Assembly: GCF_030555055.1 (NCBI RefSeq)
Contig: NZ_JAMOAO010000001.1
Span: 4,588,001 to 4,652,000 of the forward strand
Source of the DNA: Nocardiopsis sp. YSL2
Lineage (GTDB): Bacteria; Actinomycetota; Actinomycetes; Streptosporangiales; Streptosporangiaceae
DNA: 64,000 bases
Reading direction: 5' to 3'
Part shown: one piece after another, positions 51,158 through 61,813 of the stretch
Layout of the letters: every line of letters starts with the position of its first letter
Numbering within the stretch: the first letter of the stretch is position 1
Notes under the pieces: generated by a model
What the model was told of the DNA's origin: nothing
The model's input: only the letters and a program-made list of their open reading frames with translations
Databases searched by the model: none
Made by a program: the position numbers and the translations under genes

Positions 51158-51427
51158 ATTAACCTAGCACCGGTGCTGCGTGCCGTCCATCCCCTTTCGG
51201 TGCGCGGCGCCCGGTCGACCCGCCCGCCGGATCGAGGGTGGCCGGAAAGGGCGCACCCGGCGGGGAGCGCTCGTGTGATGGTCCTCGGGCGCCCGATGTG
51301 GCACTGTGCGTCCCCACCGTGCTACGTCTGTCCATCGCGCCTCCGAGGCCGGGGCGGGTGCGTCCTCGGCGGCCGACACGCCCGGTGCGGCAGGGGCCGG
51401 AGTCGGCGGGCGGCGCTAGCATGGTGC

Positions 51428-51439
51428 GAACGGACGTTC
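51428..51439. promoter_or_regulatory. SOS-box-like palindrome before ruvC
   Basis: GAACGGACGTTC has GAAC and GTTC arms separated by four bases, matching the GAAC-N4-GTTC core of actinobacterial/Bacillus LexA sites. It lies 17-28 bp upstream of the ruvC start. A DNA-damage-inducible ruvCAB is the inference. Confidence 0.6.
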
Positions 51440-51455
51440 GAGAAGGGTGGCTCAG

Positions 51456-52004
51456 GTGCGCGTGGTGGGGATCGACCCAGGACTCACCCGGTGCGGTGTC
51501 GGAGCCGTCGAAGGCGCCATCGGCCGCCCGTTGACCCTGCTCGGAGCCGAGGCCGTCCGGACCAGTCCCGACGACGACCTCCCCCAGCGCCTCGTGGCCA
51601 TCGAACGCGGCATCGACGCCTGGCTCGACCTCCACAGGCCCGACGCCGTGGCCGTCGAGCGGGTCTTCGCCCAGCACAATCTCAGCACGGTCATGGGCAC
51701 CGCCCAGGCCAGCGGCATCGCCCTGGTCTGCGCCGCCAGGCGCGGGCTGCCCGTCGCCCTGCACACGCCCAGCGAGGCCAAGGCCGCCATCACCGGCAGC
51801 GGACGCGCGGACAAGGCGCAGGTCGGGCACATGGTCGCGCGTATCCTCAGACTCGACTCACCCCCCAAGCCCGCCGACGCGGCCGACGCCGTCGCCCTGG
51901 CCGTCTGCCACATCTGGCGCGGCGGCGCCCAGGCCCGCGTGGCCCAGGCACAGCAGGACTTCGCCCGCAAGGTCGAACTGGCCCGCCAGGCGCGGGGCCG
52001 GTGA
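51456..52004 (+). CDS. ruvC: Holliday-junction endonuclease RuvC
   Basis: This is a 182-aa resolvase that nicks Holliday junctions symmetrically. Acidic catalytic residues lie in VVGIDPGLTRCG (first Asp), AVAVERVFAQHN (Glu) and the C-terminal PADAADAVALAVCH (two Asp). The segment GTAQASGIALVCAARRGLPV is the family core. GTG 51456 is set by AGAAGG nine bases upstream; GTG 51447 would leave no spacing. It opens ruvCAB, 50 bp before ruvA, behind an SOS-like palindrome. Confidence 0.97.
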   Translation: MRVVGIDPGLTRCGVGAVEGAIGRPLTLLGAEAVRTSPDDDLPQRLVAIERGIDAWLDLHRPDAVAVERVFAQHNLSTVMGTAQASGIALVCAARRGLPVALHTPSEAKAAITGSGRADKAQVGHMVARILRLDSPPKPADAADAVALAVCHIWRGGAQARVAQAQQDFARKVELARQARGR

Positions 52005-52053
52005 CACCCGCCCCCAGGAAGGAGACGGGCACCCCCTCGGGTGCCCCCACCCC

Positions 52054-52674
52054 ATGATCGCGTTCCTCACCGGCCGCGTGGCCGCACGCGGCGCAGGCAC
52101 CGCCGTGATCGACGTCGGCGGGGTCGGCATGACCGTCCAGTGCACGCCCGCCGCCCTGTCGCGCCTGCACGTGGGCGAGACCGGCACCGTCGCCACCAGC
52201 CTCGTCGTCCGCGAGGAGTCCCTGACGCTCTTCGGGTTCGCCGACGACGAGGAGAAGCACATGTTCGAGCAGGTCCAGACCGCCTCCGGGGTCGGCCCCC
52301 GGCTGGCTCTGGCCATGATGTCGGTGCACAGCCCGGCCAGCCTGCGCCACGCGGTGGCCACCGAGGACACCGCGGCTCTGACGCGGGTGCCCGGGATCGG
52401 CAAGAAGGGCGCCCAGCGCATCGTGCTGGAGCTGGCGGGCAAGCTCGAAGGACCGGTCCTCACCGACGGCACCCTGCCCGGCACGACCGGGCCGGAGCCC
52501 GACTCCGGTCCCGACGGCGCCTGGCGCGGACAGGTGGTCTCCGGCCTGGTCAACCTCGGCTGGTCGGCCAAGGACGCCGAGACCGCCGCCTCCGCGGTGG
52601 CCGCCGAGGCCGAGCACACCTCCGATGTCGCCGTCCTGCTGCGCAGCGCCCTGCGCAGGCTCAGCCGCGCCTAG
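52054..52674 (+). CDS. ruvA: Holliday-junction helicase subunit RuvA
   Basis: This is a 206-aa junction-binding subunit that tetramerises on four-way DNA and recruits RuvB. Domain I is MIAFLTGRVAARGAGTAVID to about 65. Domain II has the helix-hairpin-helix pair GVGPRLALAMMS and VPGIGKKGAQRIVLELAGKL. Domain III (about 155-206, VSGLVNLGWSAKDAETAASA) contacts RuvB. Slightly longer acidic linker than usual. It is co-transcribed with ruvC and ruvB (50-bp gaps). Confidence 0.97.
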   Translation: MIAFLTGRVAARGAGTAVIDVGGVGMTVQCTPAALSRLHVGETGTVATSLVVREESLTLFGFADDEEKHMFEQVQTASGVGPRLALAMMSVHSPASLRHAVATEDTAALTRVPGIGKKGAQRIVLELAGKLEGPVLTDGTLPGTTGPEPDSGPDGAWRGQVVSGLVNLGWSAKDAETAASAVAAEAEHTSDVAVLLRSALRRLSRA

Positions 52675-52724
52675 GGTGTGCGCGGCGTCAACCGAACACG
52701 CCCCAGCAAGGAGATCTGGCCCCC

Positions 52725-53822
52725 ATGGAACCCACGGACGAGCCGTCGGCCTACGAGCGCGACGCCGTCTCACCCGACGTCCACGGTGACGAACGGCAGC
52801 TCGAGGGTGCCCTGCGCCCCCGGGCGCTGACCGAGTTCGTCGGGCAGGAGCGCGTCCGCGAGCAGCTCTCCCTGGTCCTGCACAGCGCCCAGCGGCGCGG
52901 CCGCGCACCCGACCACATCCTGATGTCAGGCGGACCCGGGCTGGGCAAGACCACCCTGGCCATGATCATCGCCGGTGAGCTCGGTGTACCCCTGCGCATC
53001 TCCTCCGGTCCGGCCATCGAGCGCTCCGGTGACCTGGCCGCCGTGCTCTCCACCCTCCAGGAGGGCGAGGTCCTGTTCCTGGACGAGATCCACCGGATGG
53101 CCCGCCCCGCCGAGGAGATGCTCTACGTCGCCATGGAGGACTTCCGGGTCGACGTGGTCGTGGGCAAGGGCCCCGGCGCCACGGCGATCCCCATCGAGAT
53201 CGCGCCCTTCACCCTGGTCGGCGCCACCACCCGGGCCGGGATGCTGCCCGCGCCGCTGCGCGACCGCTTCGGCTTCACCGCGCACATGGACTTCTACCGG
53301 CCCGACGAGCTGGAGCTGATCCTGCACCGCTCGGCCGGCCTGCTCGGCGCGCCCATCGAGGACGACGCCGCCCGCGAGATCGCCGGACGCTCCCGAGGCA
53401 CGCCCCGGATCGCCAACCGACTGCTGCGCCGCGTGCGCGACTACGCCGAGGTGCGCGGCGACGGTCGGCTCACCCTGGACACCGCGCGCGCCGCGCTGCG
53501 CCTGTACGAGGTCGACGAGCTGGGTATGGACCGCCTCGACCGCGCCATCCTCGACGTCCTCCTGCGCCGTTTCCGGGGCGGGCCCGTGGGCCTGTCCACC
53601 CTGGCGGTGTCGGTGGGGGAGGAGGCCGAGACCGTGGAGGTCGTCGCCGAGCCCTTCCTCGTCCGCTCCGGTTTCCTGGCCCGCACCCCGCGCGGGCGCG
53701 TGGCCACCCCGCAGGCGTGGGCGCACATGGGGCTGACCCCGCCTCCGGACGCGGCCTTCGGCGCGGCGGCCGCCGCCGGCGCCCCCGGCTCCAACGGCTC
53801 CAACGGCGCCGCCCAGCCCTGA
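52725..53822 (+). CDS. ruvB: Holliday-junction helicase motor RuvB
   Basis: This is a 365-aa AAA+ motor that drives branch migration with RuvA. The N-terminal LRPRALTEFVGQERVREQLS precedes Walker A GGPGLGKTTLA. Walker B is LFLDEIHRMA, sensor 1 is LVGATTRAGMLPAPL, the arginine finger is RDRFGF, and the C-terminal winged helix contains GGPVGLSTLAVSVGEE and GFLARTPRGRVAT. The first 25 residues are an acidic actinobacterial extension, and the C-terminal Ala/Gly/Asn tail is low complexity. ATG 52725 follows AAGGAG. Confidence 0.97.
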   Translation: MEPTDEPSAYERDAVSPDVHGDERQLEGALRPRALTEFVGQERVREQLSLVLHSAQRRGRAPDHILMSGGPGLGKTTLAMIIAGELGVPLRISSGPAIERSGDLAAVLSTLQEGEVLFLDEIHRMARPAEEMLYVAMEDFRVDVVVGKGPGATAIPIEIAPFTLVGATTRAGMLPAPLRDRFGFTAHMDFYRPDELELILHRSAGLLGAPIEDDAAREIAGRSRGTPRIANRLLRRVRDYAEVRGDGRLTLDTARAALRLYEVDELGMDRLDRAILDVLLRRFRGGPVGLSTLAVSVGEEAETVEVVAEPFLVRSGFLARTPRGRVATPQAWAHMGLTPPPDAAFGAAAAAGAPGSNGSNGAAQP

Positions 53823-54087
53823 CCGGCGATCGTTAACACACCGATCTCCACCGGTGGGCCGACGGTGATCGGCGCCACGTAAGCTGGGCCTACCAGCCGA
53901 CGCGGGGCCCCGCCCCGCGCACCCCGCGGATGTCTTTCGGCACACGCGGAACGTGCCGGGCCCGTCGAACGTTACAGGTGACGGGTGCGACCCGGGACGA
54001 ATCCGGGTGGCATGCTCAAGGTGGTCGTCGCGGTGCCCGAACCGGGATCCGTCGACCGCGCGACGAAACGTCAGGAAGGACGCCCCC

Positions 54088-54453
54088 GTGCAGGGCTTTT
54101 ACCATCTCGCCGCCGAAGGAGAGCCCACGGGCGGGCTGCTCTCCATGATCCTGCCGTTCCTGCTCATCCTGCTGGTGTTCTGGCTGCTGTTCTGGCGGCC
54201 GAACCAGAAGCGGCGCCAGCAGGAGACCCAGATGCAGGCGGCCCTCGTGCCCGGCGTCGAGGTCATGACCAAGGCCGGCATCTTCGCCACGGTCGTGGAG
54301 ATCCACGACACCGACGTGCTGCTGGAGATCTCTCCCGGTACCCGCATCCGGATGCTCAAGGCCGGTATCGGCGAGGTCATCACCCCGGCGGCCGACGACA
54401 CCCCGGTGGAGGACCGCCCCGACTTCGGGGACGACGACAAGCCCCAGAGCTGA
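54088..54453 (+). CDS. yajC: Preprotein translocase subunit YajC
   Basis: This is a 121-aa single-pass membrane protein of the Sec accessory complex. One helix (SMILPFLLILLVFWLLFW) is followed by RPNQKRRQQETQMQAALVPG, VEVMTKAGIFATVVEI and the acidic tail DRPDFGDDDKPQS. GTG 54088 (VQGFYHLAAEG) follows AGGAAGGA; ATG 54145 would start at the membrane helix. YajC normally precedes secD and secF. Here the next gene is apt, 151 bp on, with two hairpins between. The 265-bp interval from ruvB (53823-54087) holds CCGATC/GATCGG and CCACCGGTGG palindromes and presumably its promoter. Confidence 0.92.
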   Translation: MQGFYHLAAEGEPTGGLLSMILPFLLILLVFWLLFWRPNQKRRQQETQMQAALVPGVEVMTKAGIFATVVEIHDTDVLLEISPGTRIRMLKAGIGEVITPAADDTPVEDRPDFGDDDKPQS

Positions 54454-54524
54454 TCCCGCCCGGTCCCCCTCGGGACCGCGCCCGGAGGGCCGGCCACGTG
54501 TGCCCTCCGACGGCCCACAGACTT

Positions 54525-54554
54525 CGGTACCGGTCCCCGCGGGGGCCGGTACCG
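54525..54554. terminator. Hairpin terminator between yajC and apt
   Basis: A 14-bp stem (CGGTACCGGTCCCC / GGGGGCCGGTACCG, one T-G pair, 2-nt spacer) lies here. A smaller GGAGGGC/GCCCTCC hairpin lies just before it, at about 54484-54508. It occupies the place where secD and secF would normally be. Confidence 0.65.
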
Positions 54555-54604
54555 CCGTGTGGGGCCCACCCGCACCAGAACCCCACCGCAGACAAGGTCC
54601 CCGT

Positions 54605-55153
54605 ATGTCCACCTTCGCCGCCGACGCCGCACCGGACCTGGAGCTCATCCGGTCCCGCATCCGAGACGTGCCCGACTTCCCCGAGCCCGGCATCCTGTTC
54701 AAGGACATCACGCCGCTGCTCAACGACCGGCACGCGCTCGCAGTGACCGTGGCCGGGCTCGCCGCGCCCTTCCGCGACGCCGGTGTCGACCACGTCATCG
54801 GACTGGAGGCGCGCGGGTTCATCTTCGGCGCCCCCGTCGCCCTGGAACTGGGCGCGGGCTTCGTCCCGGCGCGCAAAGCCGGGAAACTGCCCTCAGGGAC
54901 CATCGGTCGGGCCTATGATCTGGAGTACGGGACCGCGACCGTCGAAATCCACGCTGACGCGCTCCACCCCGGCAGCCGTGTGCTCATCGTCGACGACGTG
55001 CTCGCGACCGGAGGCACCGGACGAGCCGCGGTGGAACTCGTCCGCAAGGCGGGTGGTACGGTCGTGGGATTCTCCGTCCTGATGGAACTCGCCGCGCTCC
55101 AGGGGCGCGAGAAGCTGCCCGACGTGGAGCCGCACTGCCTCCTCTCGGTCTGA
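54605..55153 (+). CDS. apt: Adenine phosphoribosyltransferase
   Basis: This is a 182-aa type-I phosphoribosyltransferase converting adenine and PRPP to AMP. The N-terminal IRDVPDFPEPGILFKDITPL is diagnostic, followed by HVIGLEARGFIFGAPVALEL, VPARKAGKLPSGTIG and the PRPP loop VLIVDDVLATGGTGRAAVEL. Length is normal. The acidic-residue PRPP motif is intact. It lies 309 bp before rel, the conserved actinobacterial pair linking purine salvage with alarmone metabolism. The rel gene probably has its own promoter as well. Confidence 0.96.
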   Translation: MSTFAADAAPDLELIRSRIRDVPDFPEPGILFKDITPLLNDRHALAVTVAGLAAPFRDAGVDHVIGLEARGFIFGAPVALELGAGFVPARKAGKLPSGTIGRAYDLEYGTATVEIHADALHPGSRVLIVDDVLATGGTGRAAVELVRKAGGTVVGFSVLMELAALQGREKLPDVEPHCLLSV

Positions 55154-55462
55154 ACCGACGATCCGCGTTCCACCCTCTCCGCCCCCAGCGGGAATGGGGA
55201 GGGGGTCCGCCGTCGTTGATCTACTCCTACACTGGGGGTCACACCCCAGGTGACACGTGTCACACGGGGTCACGTGGGGGACGTCGGACCGCGAGCACGA
55301 ACAGGCACCGCCTTCCGCGACCGCGGGGACGGTCCGTGGGAGACACCGCGGCGGCCACGTCGGAGACTGGCCCTTGACGACACACACGTGTACCGGTGGA
55401 GCCGGGCGACGCACTCGACGTCGATGACGCCCGCGCGACCGGACGGACCGCGGGAGGTAGGC
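55154..55462. other. 309-bp leader of rel with a cluster of GTCAC half-sites
   Basis: Four half-sites lie in 37 bp: GGTCAC (55237-55242), GGTGAC (55249-55254), GTCAC (55259-55263) and GGTCAC (55268-55273). The middle two form the perfect palindrome GTGACACGTGTCAC (55250-55263). The last two are direct repeats with a 10-bp period. This is a plausible regulator site for rel; MtrA-type regulators bind GTCAC-like repeats, but that identity is a guess. Confidence 0.55.
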
Positions 55463-57958
<2,496 letters not shown>

Positions 57959-57960
57959 TA

Positions 57961-57999
57961 CGCCGGTCCCGGCACCCGTGAAGGTGCCGGGGACCGGCG
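57961..57999. terminator. Terminator after rel
   Basis: CGCCGGTCCCGGCACC pairs with GGTGCCGGGGACCGGCG (one bulged base) around a short loop immediately after the rel stop. It also serves the convergent reductase gene. Confidence 0.8.
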
Positions 58000-58026
58000 C
58001 GGTGCGCCGCCCGGGTCGGAACCCGG

Positions 58027-58494
58027 TCAGATCCGGATCGTGGTGGACCGCACGATCGCGAACACCGGGTGCCCGGCGGCCTCCTCCACGAACGCCTCGT
58101 CCGGTGCCTCCGGCGGGGTCTCGAAGTACGGTCCCACCACGGCCGCCCTCGGGTGCTGCAGGTACTCCTTCAGCAGCGGAGCCGCCTCCTCGGGCTCCAG
58201 CTCCCGGACGCTGATGAGCTCGATCCAGCCGCCCTGGCGCAGGGTGGCGAACCCGTCCTTGCGCAGGTTGCGCACCCAGTCCACCTCCCCGTAGGGGGCG
58301 ACCAGGCAGCGGCCGCGATCGCTGTCCAGGACGCTGATCGGGATGGTGCGCAGGAACCCGGACCTGCGCCCCCGCGTGGTGAGCAGGTGCATCTCGGGCG
58401 GGCACACCCCGTACTTGACGAAGTTGCTGATGACGGCATTGGCCGTACGCCGCAACCGCGTCATCTCGAACCGCTTCGTCGGTTCGTTGACCAT
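58027..58494 (-). CDS. Deazaflavin (F420)-dependent nitroreductase-family protein
   Basis: This is a 155-aa protein of the DDN/DUF385 split-barrel family common in actinobacteria. Landmarks are LLTTRGRRSGFLRTIPISVL (GRRSG near the F420 phosphate site), CLVAPYGEVDWVRNLRKDG and ATLRQGGWIELISVRELEPE, and VVGPYF. Members reduce quinones or xenobiotics with F420H2; the substrate is unknown here. ATG 58494 (MVNEPTKRFEM) has GAGAGG upstream; ATG 58554 would add 20 residues without a site. It is convergent with rel. Confidence 0.85.
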   Translation of the reverse strand: MVNEPTKRFEMTRLRRTANAVISNFVKYGVCPPEMHLLTTRGRRSGFLRTIPISVLDSDRGRCLVAPYGEVDWVRNLRKDGFATLRQGGWIELISVRELEPEEAAPLLKEYLQHPRAAVVGPYFETPPEAPDEAFVEEAAGHPVFAIVRSTTIRI

Positions 58495-58587
58495 CTCGGC
58501 AACCCTCTCGATCGGATACTCACCATTGTGGAGGGTCGGGACGGGCCACCGCACCCCGGTATACCCGAGCGGTGGCGCGGACCCCGG

Positions 58588-59781
58588 TCACCGGAAGGCG
58601 GAGAGGCCGGTGACCGCCTGGCCGATGCTCAGCGCGTGGATCTCCTCGGTGCCCTCGTAGGTGGCGACCGTCTCCAGGTTCACCATGTGCCGCATCACCG
58701 GGTACTCCAGCGTGATGCCGTTGGCGCCGTGCACGGAGCGGGCGGCGGCGGCCACCCGCTGGGCGGCGGCCACGCACGAGAACTTGCCGAAGCTGACGTG
58801 GTTGTGGTGGCACTCACCGGCGTCCTTGAGCCGGCCGATCCGCAGCGCCGTCATGTTCGCGTGGTTGACGTCCACGACCATGTCGGCGAGTTTGCGCTGG
58901 GTGAGCTGGAAGCCGGCGATCGGCCGCCCGAACTGCTCGCGGGTGAGCCCGTACTCCAGCGCCGCCTCGTAGCACGCGCGCGCGGCTCCGGCCGCGCCCC
59001 ACACGATGCCGAAGCGGGCCTCGTTCAGGCACGACAGGGGCGAGCCCAGCCCCTTGGACAGCGGCAGCACCGCGTCGCCGGGCAGCCGCACGCCCTCCAG
59101 CACCAGTTCGGCGGTGATCGAGGCGCGCAGGGACAGCTTCCTGTGGATGACGTTGGCGGAGAAGCCGGGGGTGTCGGTGGGCACCACGAACCCGCGGATG
59201 CCGTCGTCGGTGGCGGCCCACACCACGGCCACGTCTGCGACCGAGCCGTTGGTGATCCACATCTTGGTGCCGTCGAGCACCCAGTCGGAGCCGTCGCGGC
59301 GGGCGCGGGTGCGCATGGAGCCGGGGTCGGAACCGGAGTCGGGCTCGGTCAGGCCGAAGCAGCCGATGGCGTCGCCGGCGGCCATGCGCGGCAGCCACCG
59401 CTCCTTGTGCTCCTCGGAGCCGTACTTGTGGATGGCGGCCATGGCCAGGGAGCCCTGCACGGACACGAAGCTGCGCAGGCCCGAGTCGACCGCCTCCAGC
59501 TCGCGGCAGGCCAGACCGTAGGCGACCGCGCTGGAGCCGCCGCAGCCGTAGCCCTCCAGGTGCATGCCCAGCACGCCGAGGTCGCCGAAGGCCTTGGCCA
59601 GGCCCCGCGGGTCGGGCAGCGTCCCGGCCTCGAACCAGTCCGCCACGTTCGGCAGCAGCTCGCGGGTGGCGAAGCCCCGCACGGCGTCGCGGACGTCGCG
59701 TTCGGTGTCGGAGAGCGTGGCGTCCACGGCCAGGAAGTCGTGCGGGTCCGGGGCGGCGGGCCTGCGCTGGGAGTCGCTCAT
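58588..59781 (-). CDS. gcdH: Glutaryl-CoA dehydrogenase (acyl-CoA dehydrogenase family)
   Basis: This is a 397-aa flavoprotein that dehydrogenates and decarboxylates glutaryl-CoA to crotonyl-CoA. The FAD/acyl sites read CFGLTEPDSGSDPGSMRTRA, GTKMWITNGSVADV and QLTQRKLADM. The catalytic Glu is in VATYEGTEEIHALSIGQAVT, followed by GLSAFR. The YEGT-EIH-LxxGxAxTGxxAF ending and N-terminal layout match glutaryl-CoA dehydrogenases better than other acyl-CoA dehydrogenases. It follows a family-III CoA-transferase gene in the same direction (157 bp), which fits a glutarate pathway. ATG 59781 follows AAGGGA. Confidence 0.87.
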   Translation of the reverse strand: MSDSQRRPAAPDPHDFLAVDATLSDTERDVRDAVRGFATRELLPNVADWFEAGTLPDPRGLAKAFGDLGVLGMHLEGYGCGGSSAVAYGLACRELEAVDSGLRSFVSVQGSLAMAAIHKYGSEEHKERWLPRMAAGDAIGCFGLTEPDSGSDPGSMRTRARRDGSDWVLDGTKMWITNGSVADVAVVWAATDDGIRGFVVPTDTPGFSANVIHRKLSLRASITAELVLEGVRLPGDAVLPLSKGLGSPLSCLNEARFGIVWGAAGAARACYEAALEYGLTREQFGRPIAGFQLTQRKLADMVVDVNHANMTALRIGRLKDAGECHHNHVSFGKFSCVAAAQRVAAAARSVHGANGITLEYPVMRHMVNLETVATYEGTEEIHALSIGQAVTGLSAFR

Positions 59782-59938
59782 CGGTGGGTGTCCCTTCGTG
59801 GTGCGGTCGGCCCGGCGGGCCGGCGGTCGGTGCCGTGGGATGCGGGTCTTCGGGTGGCGGCCGGTGCGGAAGCGGTCGGCCGGACGGCGGCGGATCGGGC
59901 GGCGGCGGACCGGGCCCGCGGTGCCGGACAGGGCGCGC

Positions 59939-61213
59939 TCAGAGGTCCGCCTGCTGGACGGCGCCGCGCTTGACCATGGCGTCGATGCGCTCGGGACTCA
60001 CCCCGAGCTCGGTCAGGAGCTGCCGGGAGTGCTGCCCCAGCAGCGGCGGCGCGGTCAGCGGCGGGGGAGACCCCTCCAGCCGGAAGCCGGCGCGGACCTG
60101 TTCCAGCAGCCCGACGGTGGGGTGCTCCACGGTGCGCAGGACGTCGTCGCCGGTGGCGTCGGCGGTACGCAGGGCGTCGAGCACGCCGCGCACGCGGCCC
60201 ACCGGGACGCCCGCCTCCACCAGGGCGGCCATCCAGTGGTCGGCTCCGCGCGAGCGCAGGGTGTCGGTCAGCGCTTCGACCAGCTCCTCACGGTGCTCGA
60301 CGCGCCCGCGGTTGGTCGCGTAGCGCGGGTCCTCGGACAGGTCGTCGCGGCCGATCGCGGCGCACAGCCGCCGGTAGAGCGCGTCGTTGCCGGCGGCGAC
60401 AACGATGTCGGCGTCGGCGGTGGGGAAGACCTGGTAGGGCACGATCGTGGTGTGCGCGTTGCCCATCCGGGCCGGTTCCGTTCCGGTGACCAGTGCCTGC
60501 TGGGTGAGGTTGACCAGCCCCGACAGGGTCGAGTTGATGAGGGACACGCTGACGTCCTCGCCCACGCCGGTGGCCCGTGCGCGCATGAGGGCGCCCAGGA
60601 TGCCCACGGCGGCGTTGAGGCCGGTGAGGACGTCGGTCAGGGCCACGCCCACCTTGCTCGCCGGGCCCTCCGCGGGGCCGGTGGTGGCCATCAGCCCGCT
60701 CTCGGCCTGGACGACGATGTCGAACCCCGGTCGTCCGCCGGGGTCGTGCTCGGGGCCGAACCCGCTCACGGAGCAGTACACGACCGCCGGGTTGCGGGCC
60801 TGGACGGCCGCGTAGCCGAGGCCGAGCCGTTCGGCGACCCCGGGGCGGAAGTTCTGTACGACGACGTCGCAGGAGGCGCACAGGTCCTGGACGGCGGCGA
60901 GGCCGTCGGGGTCCTTCAGGTCCACCGCCAGGCCGCGCTTGTTGCGGTTCACCGACAGGAAGTAGGCGGACTCCCCGGGGTGCGCGTCCGGCGCGCCGGA
61001 GGCGTCCTCGGCGGAGCCGGCCCACGGCGGCCCCCAGGCGCGGGTGTCGTCGCCGCGTCCGGGCTGCTCGACCTTGACCACCTCCGCGCCCATGTCGGCG
61101 AGGAGCATCGTGGCGTAGGGGCCCGCCAGGACCCGGGACAGGTCGGCCACGCGTACCCCCGCCAGGGGCAGCGGCGCGGTGCGGGATGGGGTGTCGGTCA
61201 CGGGTGTGGTCAC
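59939..61213 (-). CDS. Family-III (CaiB/BaiF) CoA-transferase, probably glutarate CoA-transferase
   Basis: This is a 424-aa CoA-transferase. The N-terminal Rossmann part is LPLAGVRVADLSRVLAGPYA, followed by LLADMGAEVVKVEQPGRGDD and YFLSVNRNKRGLAVDLKDPD. The segment VVVQNFRPGVAERLGLGYAA carries the family pattern. The catalytic Asp is in RPGFDIVVQAESGLM (FD). Later come VGVALTDVLTGLNAAVGILG and the C-terminal VEHPTVG and LLGQHSRQLLTELG. Next to gcdH it most likely moves CoA from succinyl-CoA to glutarate. The start is GTG 61213, overlapping the DUF3870 stop as GTGA; GTG 61201 is an alternative with better distance from AAGGAG. Confidence 0.85.
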   Translation of the reverse strand: MTTPVTDTPSRTAPLPLAGVRVADLSRVLAGPYATMLLADMGAEVVKVEQPGRGDDTRAWGPPWAGSAEDASGAPDAHPGESAYFLSVNRNKRGLAVDLKDPDGLAAVQDLCASCDVVVQNFRPGVAERLGLGYAAVQARNPAVVYCSVSGFGPEHDPGGRPGFDIVVQAESGLMATTGPAEGPASKVGVALTDVLTGLNAAVGILGALMRARATGVGEDVSVSLINSTLSGLVNLTQQALVTGTEPARMGNAHTTIVPYQVFPTADADIVVAAGNDALYRRLCAAIGRDDLSEDPRYATNRGRVEHREELVEALTDTLRSRGADHWMAALVEAGVPVGRVRGVLDALRTADATGDDVLRTVEHPTVGLLEQVRAGFRLEGSPPPLTAPPLLGQHSRQLLTELGVSPERIDAMVKRGAVQQADL

Positions 61214-61623
61214 TCCTTGGCGTCGGGGCCGCCGGGCAGCTGGTCGCCGTCCCGCATCTGGTAGTAGGTCTCCAGGCAGCGGCGCAGGGCGGTGGTCAGC
61301 GCGGCACCGGACTGGCCCGCGTACCTGGTCTGTACCCGCTGCACGATCTCGGCGATGTCCTCGGTGACCGAGGCGCCCTCGACCAGGGCCCGGAAGAAGT
61401 CCTTGGCCAGGTCGGTCAGCAGGGTGGTGTCCGCGGCGACGATTCGGCCGTCGGAGCTGTCGACCGCGAGCACGACGCCGAGCCGCTGGTACTGGGAGTG
61501 GCTCGCCACCGAGTCGGGAAGCCGGGCGTAGCCGGAGATCAGAACGACCCTGGGGTCGCGGAACAACTGCTGCATTCGGTCGTCGCCGTGCAACGGACTC
61601 ACCTCTCGCTCGCGGGCAGGCAT
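61210..61623 (-). CDS. DUF3870 domain protein
   Basis: This is a 137-aa protein. The first 25 residues are polar, then the DUF3870 domain: VVLISGYARLPDSVASHSQY, LGVVLAVDSSDGRIVAADTT and LLTDLAKDFFRALVEGASVT, followed by RYAGQSGAALTTALRRCLET. No catalytic motif is known. It is the promoter-proximal gene of DUF3870-CoA transferase-gcdH, coupled by GTGA, so a sensing or regulatory role in glutarate/acyl-CoA metabolism is possible but unproven. ATG 61623 has GGAG seven bases upstream. A hairpin overlaps that site. Confidence 0.85.
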   Translation of the reverse strand: MPAREREVSPLHGDDRMQQLFRDPRVVLISGYARLPDSVASHSQYQRLGVVLAVDSSDGRIVAADTTLLTDLAKDFFRALVEGASVTEDIAEIVQRVQTRYAGQSGAALTTALRRCLETYYQMRDGDQLPGGPDAKE

Positions 61624-61629
61624 GCGAAA

Positions 61630-61647
61630 ACTCCAACGCTCTGGAGT
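61630..61647. promoter_or_regulatory. Inverted repeat over the DUF3870 ribosome site
   Basis: ACTCCA-acgctc-TGGAGT (6-bp arms) lies 7-24 bp upstream of the DUF3870 start on the minus strand. One arm contains the GGAG site. It is either an operator for the glutarate operon or an RNA hairpin limiting translation. Confidence 0.45.
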
Positions 61648-61813
61648 CTCGCGCCTGGAGGGCGGCCGGGGGAACCGGACACCCGCGGCGTGAGGGCAGG
61701 CAGTGGGCTCAGTATGGCGCAGCGGGTCCGCGGGGTGTCAAGCGGGGGGTGTCGTGGGCCACGCCCGGTCGCGGGTGTTGACCCTCCGCGGCGCTGTGCT
61801 AGCCTCCTGAGCA

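Larger units (their letters stand above)
51114..51455. other. 342-bp divergent promoter region between the NrtR-like operon and ruvC
   Basis: It contains the AT-rich repeat pair at 51131-51157 near the NrtR-like start. Otherwise it is GC-rich DNA without a supported gene. GAACGGACGTTC at 51428-51439 is a 12-bp perfect palindrome 17 bp before ruvC and could bind a regulator such as LexA. It only partly resembles the actinobacterial SOS box (GAAC-N4-GTTC). Confidence 0.5.
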
